The notes: a model not told the origin generated them from the letters alone. Shown: positions 23,772-34,635, numbered from the stretch's first letter. The stretch is DNA of 64,000 nucleotides from Halorientalis persicus (GCF_900110215.1 NZ_FOCX01000020.1:1-64000); one strand, 5' to 3'. Made by a program: numbers and translations.

Positions 23772-26012
23772 ATGAGCCAACGGGTTGGGGAGCAGGTGCC
23801 AGCGCCGGTCCCGCCGGACGATCCCGACGCCTGGTACGCACCCGACGTGTGCGACCAGCGGGAGATCCACTCCGGCGTGGTCGCGACGATCCGCGAGCGC
23901 CCGGACGGATTCGCCTACGAGGTCCGCGAGCCGAGCATGACGCCCGCCGAGCGGAGCGACTTCGGCCGCGTTCGCGAGCACTTCGCGGACGCCGGCTTCG
24001 CCCGCCCGCTCACCCGCGAGGGAGCCGTCGAACGGATGGCCGACGGGTTCGCCCCGAAATCCCGCCGCGTGATCGACCGACTGACCGACTGCACGCCCGC
24101 GGGTCGTCGCCGTCTGGACTACCACGCGCTCGCCGAGTTGCGCGGTCTGGAAGAACTCACACCGTACGCGCTGGACGAGCGCATCGACGTGGCCGACGCC
24201 GCCGAGGACCGGCTGGTCGTCCACACCGAGGACTACGCGCCCGCCGTCACCGACTTGCCCGCCGATCCCGACCACCTCGAACGGTTCGCCAGCGACCGGC
24301 TGGAACGCCACACCGTCACCTTCCACGGCTTCGAGATTCCCGTCGTGATCTACCGGGAGAACGTGCTGGGTAACGACCCGTTCACCACCAAGTACGCCGT
24401 GCAGGAACCCGACCTCCTGCCGGGCGACGAGGACCTCATCGAGGACTGCAAGGAACGCATCTGGGAGACCAGCACCGACGGCCTCGTCGAGGACGCCGCC
24501 GCGTTCGTCGACGAGCGCGCCCGTGAATTGCTCTCCCGGCAACTGACTGCCCGGAACACCCGCGCGTGGTTGGACGCCCTCTCCTATCGGGTCCGGACGG
24601 CACTGGCCGAGTACGATCTGGCTGTGCCGCCCGTCGATCGCCGGTTCGCCGACGACCGCCTCTCCGATCTGGTCTACTACGTCCTCCGGGATTACGTCGG
24701 CCACGGGAAACTAACCATCCCGATCCGGGACCCGACGCTCGAGGACATCGAGGCCAACCGCGTCGGCGAGCGGGTGAAGGTCGTCCCGCGTACGGACGTG
24801 GGTCACAACGAGCGCATCCCGACGAATCTGACCTTCGAGGACGAGAAGACGTTCGTCAACGTCGTCACGCAACTGGCCGCGGCCGACGGAACGGAGTTGA
24901 ACGCCAGCACGCCCAGCGCGAAGGTGAACCTCCAGCCCGAGGGGGTCGACGAGACGATCCGCTGTGCCGTGGCGCTCCCGACGATCAGCGAGGACGGCCC
25001 GCACATCTCGATCCGCAAGCAAGCCCCCGACGTGTTGACACCCGTGGACCTCCTCCAGCACAACAGCCTCTCGACGGAGCTGGTCGCCCTGCTGTGGTTG
25101 CTGTACGAACACCGTGGCGTCGTCCTCTTCTCGGGCCCGACCGGCGTCGGCAAGACGACGCTGATGAACGCCCACATGCCGTTCGTCCGGTACGACGACC
25201 GGCCGATCAGCATCGACGAGGGGTCCCGGGAAGTTCAGTTGCCTCACGAGACGGGTGTCTCGCTCACCACTCGCGACCACGAGAGCGAGTACAAGCGGGT
25301 CACGATGTCGGATCTGATGACCGAGGCCAACTACCTCAATCCCGACATCGAGGTGATCGCCGAGATCAACACGCCGGCCTCCTTCGAGACCTTCGCCGAG
25401 AGCCTGAACACCGGCCACGGCATCATCGGCACCACGCACGCCGAGGACGTGCGGACGCTGGTCAACCGGATCGTCGAGCAGGGCCTCCCGCCGTACCTGC
25501 TGAAGGAACTCGATCTCGTCGTTTTCCCCCGACACATCGACGGTGACCGCTACGTCGGACGGGTCGTCGAACTGCTGGACGAGTCGGCGTTCCGAGAACT
25601 GGATCGCGAGGCCGACACCTGCGGGACGATCCGCAAGGACGGCACGACGATTTACTACAACACCGTCGTCGAGCGCGGGCACGACGGCGAGTTCCGACTG
25701 GCCTACGATCACCCCCAGCTTGGCGACGACGAACGCTCGATGGGGACGCGCGTGTTCGACCGCCTCGCCGAGCGGACCGACAGACCAGTCGAAGCCGTCG
25801 AGGACGAGTTCCACCGGAAACACCGGTACGTGGAGTACCTCGAACGCGAGGGCGTCACCGACTTCGAGGCGCTGTTCGAGTTCCTCGCGGACCTGCGGAC
25901 CGACGAGGCAGCGACGGTCGAGCGGGCGAGTCGGTCACTCTCCGGCCGCGACGGCACCGGCTACGAACCGGACATCGAGATGGAACTCGGAGGGACCGAT
26001 GGCGACGACTGA
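23772..26012 (+). CDS. type IV pilus assembly ATPase (PilB/TadA-like)
   Basis: 746 residues. The C-terminal ATPase core has Walker A GPTGVGKTTLMN (about 456-467), the Asp-box region SIDEGSREVQLPH, Walker B-like PDIEVIAEINTPAS and the His-box TGHGIIGTTHAED. The long N-terminal ~250 residues are family-typical for archaeal secretion ATPases. It powers pilin polymerisation at the cytoplasmic membrane. First gene of a seven-gene operon; its 3' end overlaps the membrane-core gene by 14 bases. Confidence 0.88.
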   Translation: MSQRVGEQVPAPVPPDDPDAWYAPDVCDQREIHSGVVATIRERPDGFAYEVREPSMTPAERSDFGRVREHFADAGFARPLTREGAVERMADGFAPKSRRVIDRLTDCTPAGRRRLDYHALAELRGLEELTPYALDERIDVADAAEDRLVVHTEDYAPAVTDLPADPDHLERFASDRLERHTVTFHGFEIPVVIYRENVLGNDPFTTKYAVQEPDLLPGDEDLIEDCKERIWETSTDGLVEDAAAFVDERARELLSRQLTARNTRAWLDALSYRVRTALAEYDLAVPPVDRRFADDRLSDLVYYVLRDYVGHGKLTIPIRDPTLEDIEANRVGERVKVVPRTDVGHNERIPTNLTFEDEKTFVNVVTQLAAADGTELNASTPSAKVNLQPEGVDETIRCAVALPTISEDGPHISIRKQAPDVLTPVDLLQHNSLSTELVALLWLLYEHRGVVLFSGPTGVGKTTLMNAHMPFVRYDDRPISIDEGSREVQLPHETGVSLTTRDHESEYKRVTMSDLMTEANYLNPDIEVIAEINTPASFETFAESLNTGHGIIGTTHAEDVRTLVNRIVEQGLPPYLLKELDLVVFPRHIDGDRYVGRVVELLDESAFRELDREADTCGTIRKDGTTIYYNTVVERGHDGEFRLAYDHPQLGDDERSMGTRVFDRLAERTDRPVEAVEDEFHRKHRYVEYLEREGVTDFEALFEFLADLRTDEAATVERASRSLSGRDGTGYEPDIEMELGGTDGDD

Positions 26013-27930
26013 TCACGAGACGGCGGCGAATCCGGCCACCGGCACCCGCTCGCTCTCCGTCCTCGACCGCGGGCTGTACGCGCTCTTTTCTCGCCACGCC
26101 GACCGGCCGCGACACGAACGCGACCGCAAACGCTACCGCGCGGCGAACCTCCCGACCGGGTTCGACGTGTACCTCGCACGGGTCTACGGTGCCTCCTGGG
26201 TCGTACTGGTCGCGCTCGCGGTGCTGACCGGGACGGTCACCGCCGCCTTGCCGGCGACGCTGATCGACGGCATCGTCGGCTTCCTTGGTTCCGGCCTGCC
26301 GGTCGTGAATCGAATCGGCCTGCCCGCGATTCCACGCCTGTACGTCGCGCTCGGGGCCGGACTGGTGACCGGACTGGCCGGCAAACGACTCACCGTCTGG
26401 ACCGGCGGGCTCTACCTCCGGTGGGTCGCGAGCGCCAGACGGTCGAGTATCGAGCGAACCCTGCCGGGTGCGGTCCGGTACTTGCGGGTCCTCGCGACGG
26501 GGACCAGCGACCAGCGCACGATGTTGCGGACCGTCGCCGATCAGGACGCCTACGGTGAGACCGCGGTCGCCTTCCGGACGGCACTGAACAAGGCCGAGTT
26601 GACCGGCAGCGTCGACGAAGGCCTGGAGATGGTCGCCCGCGACACCCCCTCGACGGACCTGCTCGCGCCCTTCCTGCTGAAGTTCCGTGAACACGCCAAT
26701 CAGGGCGGGGATGCACTGGCGAACTACCTCCAGTTGGAAGGACGGATGCTCTCGAACCGGGAGGCACGCGCCCGCGAGCGTACCAGCGGCTTCCTCGAGC
26801 TCCTCTCCGAGCTGTTCGTCGTTTTGCTGGTCCTCCCCGCGCTGTTCGTCCTCATCCTGACGGTGATGAGTGTCCTCGCACCCGGGCTGTCCGAGCCGGT
26901 CGCGACACCCGTCGGACCAGTGGCGACGAGAACGATCCTGGTGTACGGGAGCGGTGCGTTCGTCCTCGCGGTCGGTGCCGGCTCGGCGCTGCTCGTGGAA
27001 TCGCTCCGGCCGGCCGAACACTCCACGGGCCGGTACGACCTGCCCGAGAACGCGCTCTCACTGCTGGAGAGCGTGCCGACGAATCCCGCCAGCGCGGCCG
27101 TCGTGACCGCACCGCTGGCCTGCGGCATCGCTGTCCTGCTGTGGACCTGGAGCTATCGCCCGCTGAACGCCGTCTTGCTGGGGTACGTGGCGTTCGGACT
27201 GCCGGTCGGGATCGTCGCCGTCCGGCGGGCGCGCCTCGACGACGCGAAAGATCGAGAAATCAAAGACTTCGTCCACGCGGTGTCGGGCCACGTCAGCCTC
27301 GGCCGGCCGTTCCCGGACGCCGTCGAGCGGGTCGCCCGCGAGGTCGATCTCGGGGCCCTGCAGGACGACGTTGACGACCTGGCGTTTACGATGAACCTGA
27401 CGACCGGGGGCGACCGGAACGAGGACACGACCGACGTACAGGCGGCCGCACTCGCCCAGTTCGTCGACCAGGTCGGGACACCGATGGCCGAACAGACCAT
27501 GGGACTGGTGACTGGCGCGCTCGACGCCGGAAGCGACTCCGAGGACGTGTTCGAGACGCTCCAGACCGAGATCGGCCGACTCTACCACGCTCGCAAGCAG
27601 TTGCGGTCGTCGCTGCTGGTGTACGTCGCGGTCGGCTGGACGACGGCGCTCCTGGTCGTCGCGATCATGGTCGCTGTCAACGGCTACGTCCTCGACGGGT
27701 TCACCCAGCTGTCGTCGGTCGCCGGATCGAGCGCGGGCCTGGCGATCAGTCCCGACGCCGTCGAGCCGGCGCGGGATCGCTGGCGGTTCTACGTCGTCAC
27801 GCAGGCGACGATGCTCGCGTGTGGCTGGTTCGCCGGCACGGCCTCCCGGGGTCGCTACGAGGCGCTACTCCACTCGGCGGCGCTGGTCGGTGTCGCGTAC
27901 GTCGTCTTCACGGGGGCGGGGATGGTATGA
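25999..27930 (+). CDS. type IV pilus membrane core protein (PilC/TadC-like)
   Basis: 643 residues with two T2SSF-type halves, each having a cytoplasmic helical domain followed by hydrophobic helices. In the first half: LPGAVRYLRVLATGTSDQRTML and KFREHANQGGDALANYLQ. In the second: EIKDFVHAVSGHVSLGRPFPDAV. About eight to ten helices in total. ATG at 25999 gives MATTDHETAANPATG. It partners the ATPase upstream and is coupled to the next gene by an ATGA overlap. Confidence 0.82.
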   Translation: MATTDHETAANPATGTRSLSVLDRGLYALFSRHADRPRHERDRKRYRAANLPTGFDVYLARVYGASWVVLVALAVLTGTVTAALPATLIDGIVGFLGSGLPVVNRIGLPAIPRLYVALGAGLVTGLAGKRLTVWTGGLYLRWVASARRSSIERTLPGAVRYLRVLATGTSDQRTMLRTVADQDAYGETAVAFRTALNKAELTGSVDEGLEMVARDTPSTDLLAPFLLKFREHANQGGDALANYLQLEGRMLSNREARARERTSGFLELLSELFVVLLVLPALFVLILTVMSVLAPGLSEPVATPVGPVATRTILVYGSGAFVLAVGAGSALLVESLRPAEHSTGRYDLPENALSLLESVPTNPASAAVVTAPLACGIAVLLWTWSYRPLNAVLLGYVAFGLPVGIVAVRRARLDDAKDREIKDFVHAVSGHVSLGRPFPDAVERVAREVDLGALQDDVDDLAFTMNLTTGGDRNEDTTDVQAAALAQFVDQVGTPMAEQTMGLVTGALDAGSDSEDVFETLQTEIGRLYHARKQLRSSLLVYVAVGWTTALLVVAIMVAVNGYVLDGFTQLSSVAGSSAGLAISPDAVEPARDRWRFYVVTQATMLACGWFAGTASRGRYEALLHSAALVGVAYVVFTGAGMV

Positions 27931-28643
27931 CCCGCGCACAGTCCAACGTCGTCGGCGTCGCCCTCTTGCTCGGCATCGCGGTCATCTCGATGGCCGCGCT
28001 CACGGCCGCCGTCGGCGCGCTGGTCCAGCACAACGCGGCCAGCGCCGACGCCGCCCGGGTGGCGACAGCACTCGACGACGCGCTCGAACCGGTCGAGACG
28101 ACCGGCCAGCACAGCGACACCGTCCGGTTCACCAGCGGCCGCCTCTCGACCGCCGACCGCGAGATCAGAGTCCTCGACGCCTCGGGCGTCCGCGCCACCG
28201 TCGATGTCGGCGGCCTCGTCTTCGAGGCCGGTGACCGCCGCGTTACCTACGTGGGCGACGCTATCGTCCGGCGGTCCGGCGGGAGCGCGTGGCTCCACGA
28301 CGGACCGCCGATCACTGCCACAGCCCGTGGCGACGTGTTCGTCGCGAGTGTCGCGCGCCTCAACGTGAGCAACGTCGGTGTCGGTGGCACCGGCGAGACC
28401 ACAGTCACCGTCCGCACGCGCGTCACGCACAACCGGACCGCGCTCGGGACTGGCTCCTTCGGAATCGCCGTCGAGACGGCGACCCCAGAACCGCTCGAAC
28501 GCTGGTTCCGCGACCGGAACGCGACCGTCTCGCGGCGGGACTTCGACGGCGACGGGACGGAGAGCGTCGTCGGGCGCTTCCCGGGGAACCGGACGGGATA
28601 CCTCGTCGTTCACGATATGCACGCGGAGGTGAACGGTGGATGA
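27927..28643 (+). CDS. pilin-like exported protein (DUF7289 type)
   Basis: 238 residues. N-terminus MTRAQSNVVGVALLLGIAVISMAALTAAVG is a class III signal-like segment: short basic start, QSNVVG, then one hydrophobic helix as in archaeal pilins. The remainder is beta-rich with several N-glycosylation sequons (NVS, NRT, NAT). It is probably a minor pilin or adhesin of the pilus made by the two genes upstream. All following small genes share the same N-terminal layout. Confidence 0.7.
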   Translation: MTRAQSNVVGVALLLGIAVISMAALTAAVGALVQHNAASADAARVATALDDALEPVETTGQHSDTVRFTSGRLSTADREIRVLDASGVRATVDVGGLVFEAGDRRVTYVGDAIVRRSGGSAWLHDGPPITATARGDVFVASVARLNVSNVGVGGTGETTVTVRTRVTHNRTALGTGSFGIAVETATPEPLERWFRDRNATVSRRDFDGDGTESVVGRFPGNRTGYLVVHDMHAEVNGG

Positions 28644-29107
28644 TGGACGCGTTACGACGGGACGACAGGGGCTTCAGCACGGTCGTCGAGAAGGTGCTGG
28701 CCATCGGGCTGGTGACGCTGTTCATCAGCCTCGTCTCGGTGACGGTCTACGGCGGTGTCGTCCCCGACGCCCGGACGGCGGCCGGCGAGGAACTGAGCGA
28801 GCGGACGCTGGCGACGGCGGCCGAACGGGTCCAGCAGGCCGTCCCGCCGAACGCGACGGCCGCCGACGTGCGGGTGCGGGTCGATCTGCCGCCGACGATC
28901 CGTGGTGCTGGCTACGAGATCCGCGCCGAGAACCGGTCGCTCGTCCTCGACCACCCGCGAGACCGGCTCGACGAGCGAGCGCGCCTCGCGCTCCCCGAGT
29001 CGGTCGTTCGGGTCGACGGGCGATGGGGGAGCGGCGAGACGACGTACGTCCACGTTCGTCGTGTGGACGCGGGACTGGTCGTTCGACTCGAAACGGGGGG
29101 ACGATGA
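28640..29107 (+). CDS. pilin-like protein (DUF7266 type)
   Basis: 155 residues: MMDALRRDDRGFSTVVEKVL, then a hydrophobic helix (IGLVTLFISLVSVTVYGGVV, about 20-40), then a mixed alpha/beta domain. The DRG-F-ST-VE start resembles archaeal pilin N-termini (with Glu near position +5 of the helix). ATG overlaps the previous stop (ATGATG). A minor pilin is inferred; no peptidase gene is seen in the operon. Confidence 0.65.
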   Translation: MMDALRRDDRGFSTVVEKVLAIGLVTLFISLVSVTVYGGVVPDARTAAGEELSERTLATAAERVQQAVPPNATAADVRVRVDLPPTIRGAGYEIRAENRSLVLDHPRDRLDERARLALPESVVRVDGRWGSGETTYVHVRRVDAGLVVRLETGGR

Positions 29108-29784
29108 GCGCCAGAGCCCAGACGAACCTCCCCGCGCTCGCCGTCGCCCTGCTGGTGTTGACCACGACCGCTGCGCTCGGGATGGCACTGGCCGACGGGG
29201 CGTTCGCCAGCGCCGAGCGCGATTCCGGGGAGCGACGGGTCGCCGTCGCGCTCTCGGAACGGCTGGTCGGTCCCGCGGGACCGCTGACGACGCGGGCGAA
29301 CGTCCTGAACGCGACGGCGGTGGAGAATCTCACCGCGAACCGGCTTCAGAACCAGTATCCTGTGGTCGGTGACCGTGCCGTCCGCGTCCGACTCGACGAC
29401 CGCACGCTCGTCGAAACGGGGACCCCCGACGGCGGGACGACGATTCGCCGGATCGTCCTCGTCCGGGAGACACAGACCCGGCGCTACGAGCCCGCACTCG
29501 ATATCGGGAACACGACGACGATTCCACGGCGGACGGATCGCGTTCGCCTGACGCTCGATCCGCCACCGCGGACCGTGCTCCACACGGTCCGTGCGAACGG
29601 TCGGGCCGTGTTCCACAACGCCTCGGGACTCCAGGGGAACGTCACCGCCGACCTCTCCCGGTTCGAGACGACTCGACTGGCCTTTTCGGCCAACCGGACG
29701 CTCTCGACCGGCGACGTGACCGTGACCTACGTCCCGGCCGAGGAGACCAAATCGATCCTGGAGGTGACCGTGGATGCCAGGTGA
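29104..29784 (+). CDS. pilin-like protein (DUF7263 type)
   Basis: 226 residues: MSARAQTNLPALAVALLVLT with a hydrophobic helix from about 9 to 30, then a largely beta domain with many Asn-X-Ser/Thr sequons (NAT, NLT, NTT, NAS, NVT, NRT). Start overlaps the previous stop (ATGA). Role inferred from position in the pilus operon. Confidence 0.65.
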   Translation: MSARAQTNLPALAVALLVLTTTAALGMALADGAFASAERDSGERRVAVALSERLVGPAGPLTTRANVLNATAVENLTANRLQNQYPVVGDRAVRVRLDDRTLVETGTPDGGTTIRRIVLVRETQTRRYEPALDIGNTTTIPRRTDRVRLTLDPPPRTVLHTVRANGRAVFHNASGLQGNVTADLSRFETTRLAFSANRTLSTGDVTVTYVPAEETKSILEVTVDAR

Positions 29785-30184
29785 CCGCGGTCAGCTCTCC
29801 CTGTCGCTGATCGAGGCGGGCGTCGGCGTCGTCTTCCTGTTGACCGTGGCGATGGGGTTCGCGCTTGGCGTCCCACAGCCCGACACGCGAGAGCCCCAAC
29901 TCGACGTGTACGCCGAGGACGCCGCGACGGTCCTGCGCGGCGAAGCGCCGCGCCACCAGGGGACGACCCGACTCGCCGAGGTCGTCGCCTCGGCGGGGAG
30001 TTTCGAGCGCGAGCGAGGATCGTTGGACCGGCGGGTCGAGCGCATCCTCCCGGACAACCTCATGTACCGCGTCGAGACGCCACACGGGGCGGTCGGGTTC
30101 GAGAAACCCGCCGGCGTCCCCGTGGGTCGGGCGACCGTCACGACGGTCAACGGCGACGTGACCATCTGGGTGTGGTACGCATGA
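29774..30184 (+). CDS. pilin-like protein (DUF7262 type)
   Basis: 136 residues: MPGDRGQLSLSLIEAGVGVVFLLTVAMG. The GQLSLSLIEA start followed by a hydrophobic helix strongly resembles a type IV pilin cleavage site with Glu at +5. The rest is a compact, acidic domain ending VTIWVWYA. Overlaps the preceding gene by 11 bases and the next by four. Confidence 0.68.
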   Translation: MPGDRGQLSLSLIEAGVGVVFLLTVAMGFALGVPQPDTREPQLDVYAEDAATVLRGEAPRHQGTTRLAEVVASAGSFERERGSLDRRVERILPDNLMYRVETPHGAVGFEKPAGVPVGRATVTTVNGDVTIWVWYA

Positions 30185-30723
30185 CCGGCACCGAGCAGGC
30201 GGGGCGACGCGACGGCGAGCGCGGGCAACTCGTCCTCGCCGCGGCGGCCGTGCTCGCGGTCGCGCTCGCGCCGGTCGTCCTCGCGTACCTCCAGTTGGGG
30301 TACCACGCCGACGTGGCGGCCAGCACGGAGTACGACGCGCCCGTCGCGAACGCCGAGCGACTGCTGGAGCGGGCCGTCCACGAGGTCGGGACGAACGCGA
30401 CCGGCCGACCCTGGAGCGAGCGCGACCAGACCGTTCGAACTGTTCGCAACCGACTCGACCAACCCCTGTCGATGCTCGCGACCGCCCGGATCGAGTCCGG
30501 GACGGCCTACGAAACGAGCTACAACCAGTCGGCCGCGGCAAACCGGGCGGCCGACCGCTGTCCGGACGGTCCGAATCGAGATTTCGGCGATTGCGTGGCC
30601 GAAGATGGGGTCGTCGTGCAGGAACGCGTCGGCGAAACCCACGTCCTCGCGGTCGCGCTGGACGTGACCGTGACGACCGAGCGCGGCGAGCGAGAGGTGA
30701 CGCTGGTCGTCGAGTCAACGTAG
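30181..30723 (+). CDS. pilin-like protein (DUF7261 type), last gene of pilus operon
   Basis: 180 residues: RRDGERGQLVLAAAAVLAVALAPVVLAYLQLG gives the GQLVLAAA start and a hydrophobic helix at about 14-36. The remainder has two cysteines (DRCPDGP..DFGDCV) that may form a disulfide outside the cell. It closes a seven-gene unit; the next gene is 169 bases away. Confidence 0.68.
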   Translation: MTGTEQAGRRDGERGQLVLAAAAVLAVALAPVVLAYLQLGYHADVAASTEYDAPVANAERLLERAVHEVGTNATGRPWSERDQTVRTVRNRLDQPLSMLATARIESGTAYETSYNQSAAANRAADRCPDGPNRDFGDCVAEDGVVVQERVGETHVLAVALDVTVTTERGEREVTLVVEST

Positions 30724-30892
30724 CGGTCGAACCGGTTCGGGGTCGTTCGAGCCCACGAGAGGCGGGCGGTCCGCTCGAAACGTGCGCCCACACCCCAGTT
30801 CGAACACCGCGACCGCTTGACGATACACGCTCAGTTTCAGAGCCGGAAACACCGAATCCCGTTTTTAGTGGCGTCGCACCGTTTTTGCAACT

Positions 30893-31255
30893 ATGCTGCC
30901 CGACTCGCCCCTCCAACGTCGATCCGCAGTGGATCCGTCGGTTGGCGACGAACGGTTGCTCGTCTCCGACGAGACCCTCGTCCTTCGGAACTACGACAGC
31001 GAAACCACTCACGAAGTCACCGTCGAGTTTCACAACGCCGACGACGAAATCGCGTTCCAGCGGACCTACACCCTCACCCCACAGGCGGTCACGAGCATCC
31101 AGACGCGACTCCCGCGTGCGGTCTACCACGTCGACGTTCGGGTCGACGGTGCCGACAGTTCCAGCGCCGACTGTCTCGTCGGGAGCGCGCCGTCCGAGAC
31201 TGCGCTCGTCGAAGTGGGTAACGGTCTCGTAAGTGTCGCGGAAGGCGTTGCTTGA
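30893..31255 (+). CDS. conserved-type hypothetical protein, beta-rich
   Basis: 120 residues, predicted mainly beta from the alternating pattern (LLVSDETLVLRNYDSETTHEVTVEFHN). No signal peptide or motif. The second half (RLPRAVYHVDVRVDGADSSSADCLVG) has one cysteine. Function unknown. ATG preceded by TTTTTGCAACT. Standing alone after the pilus operon. Confidence 0.55.
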   Translation: MLPDSPLQRRSAVDPSVGDERLLVSDETLVLRNYDSETTHEVTVEFHNADDEIAFQRTYTLTPQAVTSIQTRLPRAVYHVDVRVDGADSSSADCLVGSAPSETALVEVGNGLVSVAEGVA

Positions 31256-31329
31256 CAGTCCCGCGCCCGGGCACGGGTGACGGTACTGCGGTGATGTCTT
31301 TCCCGGGGCTCGATAGCGACCGACACCGC

Positions 31330-31620
31330 GCCAGAGCGTGACCAGTACCTTCAGCGCCTCGCGGTCGGCCATCGCGCGATAGCCCTCCGGTATGCCCGCC
31401 AGATCGACCGTCTTCGTGAAGATCGACGATACCCATGGGTTCGTGGCCGACCCGGGAGCCCTGCTCGCGGTCGCTGTCGCCGTTGTAGAACCAGAGATCG
31501 GAGCCACAGATCGGCGGTGTGAGTGACCCGGACGAGCGCGTCCGTCGGTTCGGTCAGTTCCGGTTTCGGTACGTCCTCGATTCGAACGTCGCCCGGGCCG
31601 TGGAAGATCGCGGCGCGCAT
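31330..31620 (-). pseudogene. zinc-type alcohol dehydrogenase remnant
   Basis: Minus strand from 31620 reads MRAAIFHGPGDVRIEDVPKP and on through TDALVRVTHTADLW, a clear MDR dehydrogenase N-terminus. The frame then shifts. A C-terminal fragment appears in another frame: FTKTVDLAGIPEGYRAMADR and EALKVLV, the usual end of such enzymes. The whole middle, including the cofactor-binding domain, is missing. It is a deletion relic. Confidence 0.7.
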
Positions 31621-31753
31621 ATCCCGTTCAGGGCCAGCAGGCACTTAGCGGTCACGCAGGCGTCGGTCCGCCGTCGTCGGCCGAGTCGGCACGGCCGGGA
31701 CGACTAATTCCGTCCGGATCGAATGGTGAGTGGGGGCGAACGGAGACACAACC

Positions 31754-32104
31754 ATGACCGACCAGCCAGATGACCCACAGACCACCGACCGCTCGTTCAC
31801 CGATCCGGAGTTCGAGACGCTCGCAGTGACCGTCGACGGCGACGAGGCACTCGAGGCGATCCACGACGCCGTGAAGGGGCTCCACGCGACGGCGACACCC
31901 GTCGGCACCAAGATCAGGACGACCAGCGGCGTGCTCGTCGCCGTCGTCCACACACCACAGGCCGCGTCCGACGACGCCGAATCGGTGTTGCACTATCGAA
32001 CGGAGCCCGCGTCCGCACTCGCGACCAGAAAAGCCACCACGCTCCGTCGACGACTCGAACGCCACGAGGCCGAGACAGACGCGGACGCCGTGACGGCCGA
32101 GTGA
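31754..32104 (+). CDS. small acidic hypothetical protein
   Basis: 116 residues, MTDQPDDPQTTDRSFTDPEF at the start. A central VTVDGDEALEAIHDAVKGLHAT and TKIRTTSGVLVAVVHT suggest an alpha/beta fold; the C-terminus is a charged helix (RRRLERHEAETDAD). No family recognised. Gene-like codon bias. Tail to tail with the rhodanese gene. Confidence 0.55.
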   Translation: MTDQPDDPQTTDRSFTDPEFETLAVTVDGDEALEAIHDAVKGLHATATPVGTKIRTTSGVLVAVVHTPQAASDDAESVLHYRTEPASALATRKATTLRRRLERHEAETDADAVTAE

Positions 32105-32134
32105 TCCCCTCGAACCGTCCGGTCAGCGGCAGAT

Positions 32135-32479
32135 CTACTGGAGTTCGTGGTCGAGCCGCTGCCAGGCGCGCATTCCGTTGCGGACGGACTTCGCTTCGAA
32201 GCCGTTCGCTCGCAGGAATTCGGCAGCACGAGCGGACGTGACACCGGCCTTGCAGACGACCGCGATCTCCTCGTTCTCGGGGAGTTCGTCGAGGTGCGTT
32301 TCCAGCGTCGAATACTCGTACTGGAGCAGGTCCTCGTAGACTGGAACGTTCGTACTGTCGGGAATTCGCCGCTGTGCGTAGTCACGCTCCGTGCGAACGT
32401 CGAGAACGAACAGATCCGCCGCGTCGTCGGCCCCGATCCGACGTGCGACCTCGGCGACCTCGATCTCGGTATTGCTCAT
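32135..32479 (-). CDS. single-domain rhodanese-like protein
   Basis: 114 residues from ATG 32479 (MSNTEIEVAEVARRI); ATG 32488 would add three. One rhodanese domain: DLFVLDVRTERDYAQRRIPDSTNVP and the active-site loop VVCKAGVTSARAAEFL with the catalytic Cys. Such proteins carry sulfane sulfur (thiosulfate or persulfide); the partner is unknown. Leaderless-looking promoter, divergent from a methyltransferase region. Confidence 0.85.
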   Translation of the reverse strand: MSNTEIEVAEVARRIGADDAADLFVLDVRTERDYAQRRIPDSTNVPVYEDLLQYEYSTLETHLDELPENEEIAVVCKAGVTSARAAEFLRANGFEAKSVRNGMRAWQRLDHELQ

Positions 32480-32668
32480 CTCGTCCAATACCAGGGCGCG
32501 GTTCGGGCTTAAATATGTTGAAACTGGAACGAGCGGTGACGTTCGTGCCGCGGTGCGAATGTGGCCTTCCCACGCTTTCGAGGGTGCTGGTGCGACCGAG
32601 GGCCCACAGCGGAGGGAGACCGGCCCGATTCAGCAACTATTTCACGTCGCGTACACAACTACGACCAC

Positions 32669-33229
32669 ATGGGACACCACACGTTCGACGCGGGAAAAGC
32701 GGCAAAACTCGAGGACGCCGCGACGCGCTATCGCTCGGTCTCCCGCGAGGAACTCCTCTGGGGACTCGACCTGACGGGGACGGAGACGGTGGTCGACCTC
32801 GGGAGCGGGACTGGCTTCTATACCGACGACATCGCGCCCCACGCCGGCCGCGTGTACGCGGTCGACATCCAGGACGCGATGCACGACCACTACCGGGAGA
32901 AGGGTGTCCCGGCGAACGTCGACCCCGTCACCTCCGGGATCGAGGACCTGCCGTTCGACGACGGCGAACTCGACGCGGCCGTCTCGACGATGACCTACCA
33001 CGAGTTCGCCACGGGCGACGCGCTCGCCGAACTCGCGCGAGTCCTCCACTCGGGCGGCCGCCTCGTCGTGGCCGACTGGTCCGCGGACGGAACCGGCGAG
33101 GACGGGCCGCCACTCGACGAACGGTTCGGCGAGGACGCGGCAGCTACGGCGCTCGACGACGCCGGGTTCGAGGTCGAGTTCCGGGCGACGCGACCGGAGA
33201 CCTTCCTGATCGTCGCCACGAGGCGGTGA
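32669..33229 (+). CDS. class I SAM-dependent methyltransferase
   Basis: 186 residues. SAM motif I VVDLGSGTGFYTDDIA (about 43-58), acidic end of strand 2 VYAVDIQD, motif IV-like AAVSTMTYHEF, then LHSGGRLVVADW. This is the small Methyltransf_11 type; the substrate is unknown. ATG at 32669 (MGHHTFDAGKAAKLED). Confidence 0.83.
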   Translation: MGHHTFDAGKAAKLEDAATRYRSVSREELLWGLDLTGTETVVDLGSGTGFYTDDIAPHAGRVYAVDIQDAMHDHYREKGVPANVDPVTSGIEDLPFDDGELDAAVSTMTYHEFATGDALAELARVLHSGGRLVVADWSADGTGEDGPPLDERFGEDAAATALDDAGFEVEFRATRPETFLIVATRR

Positions 33230-33339
33230 GTGTGAACGCCACAGCGAGGGCCACCCACAAAACACTATCCAGCTGGCCGACCCACGTTTCGGGTGATGCC
33301 AGCCACTCCGTCGCCGACACACTGGCGGACGTGGATTGA

Positions 33340-33588
33340 CCTCCTCCCACCCCTAAAGGGGTGGGATTCCCCGACGGGGATATTCAGGTTGCGCGTTTCC
33401 TCGGCGGCTCAGGGACGCTTTCGCGTGGCCAGCCTCACAGGTCGCCATCCGGTTACGACCCCGGACGTGCTTTCCAGCGCGTACAGCCGGGTCAACGCGG
33501 CCTTCCTCCCCGGTCACGCCGGGCGGCTGCGAAGCAGTCGGTGGAGTGTTCAGTCCACGAGGCCGCACGGGTCGCCGCACCCGAACTG
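33340..33588 (-). ncRNA. candidate omega-RNA / right-end transcript of the tnpB element
   Basis: The 249 bases between the tnpB stop and the right-end hairpin are where guide RNAs of TnpB elements are encoded, in the same direction as tnpB. The strand is GC-rich and can fold, ending in GGGTGGGAGGAGGTCA. This is position-based only; no experiment or alignment supports it here. Confidence 0.35.
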
Positions 33589-34635
<1,047 letters not shown>

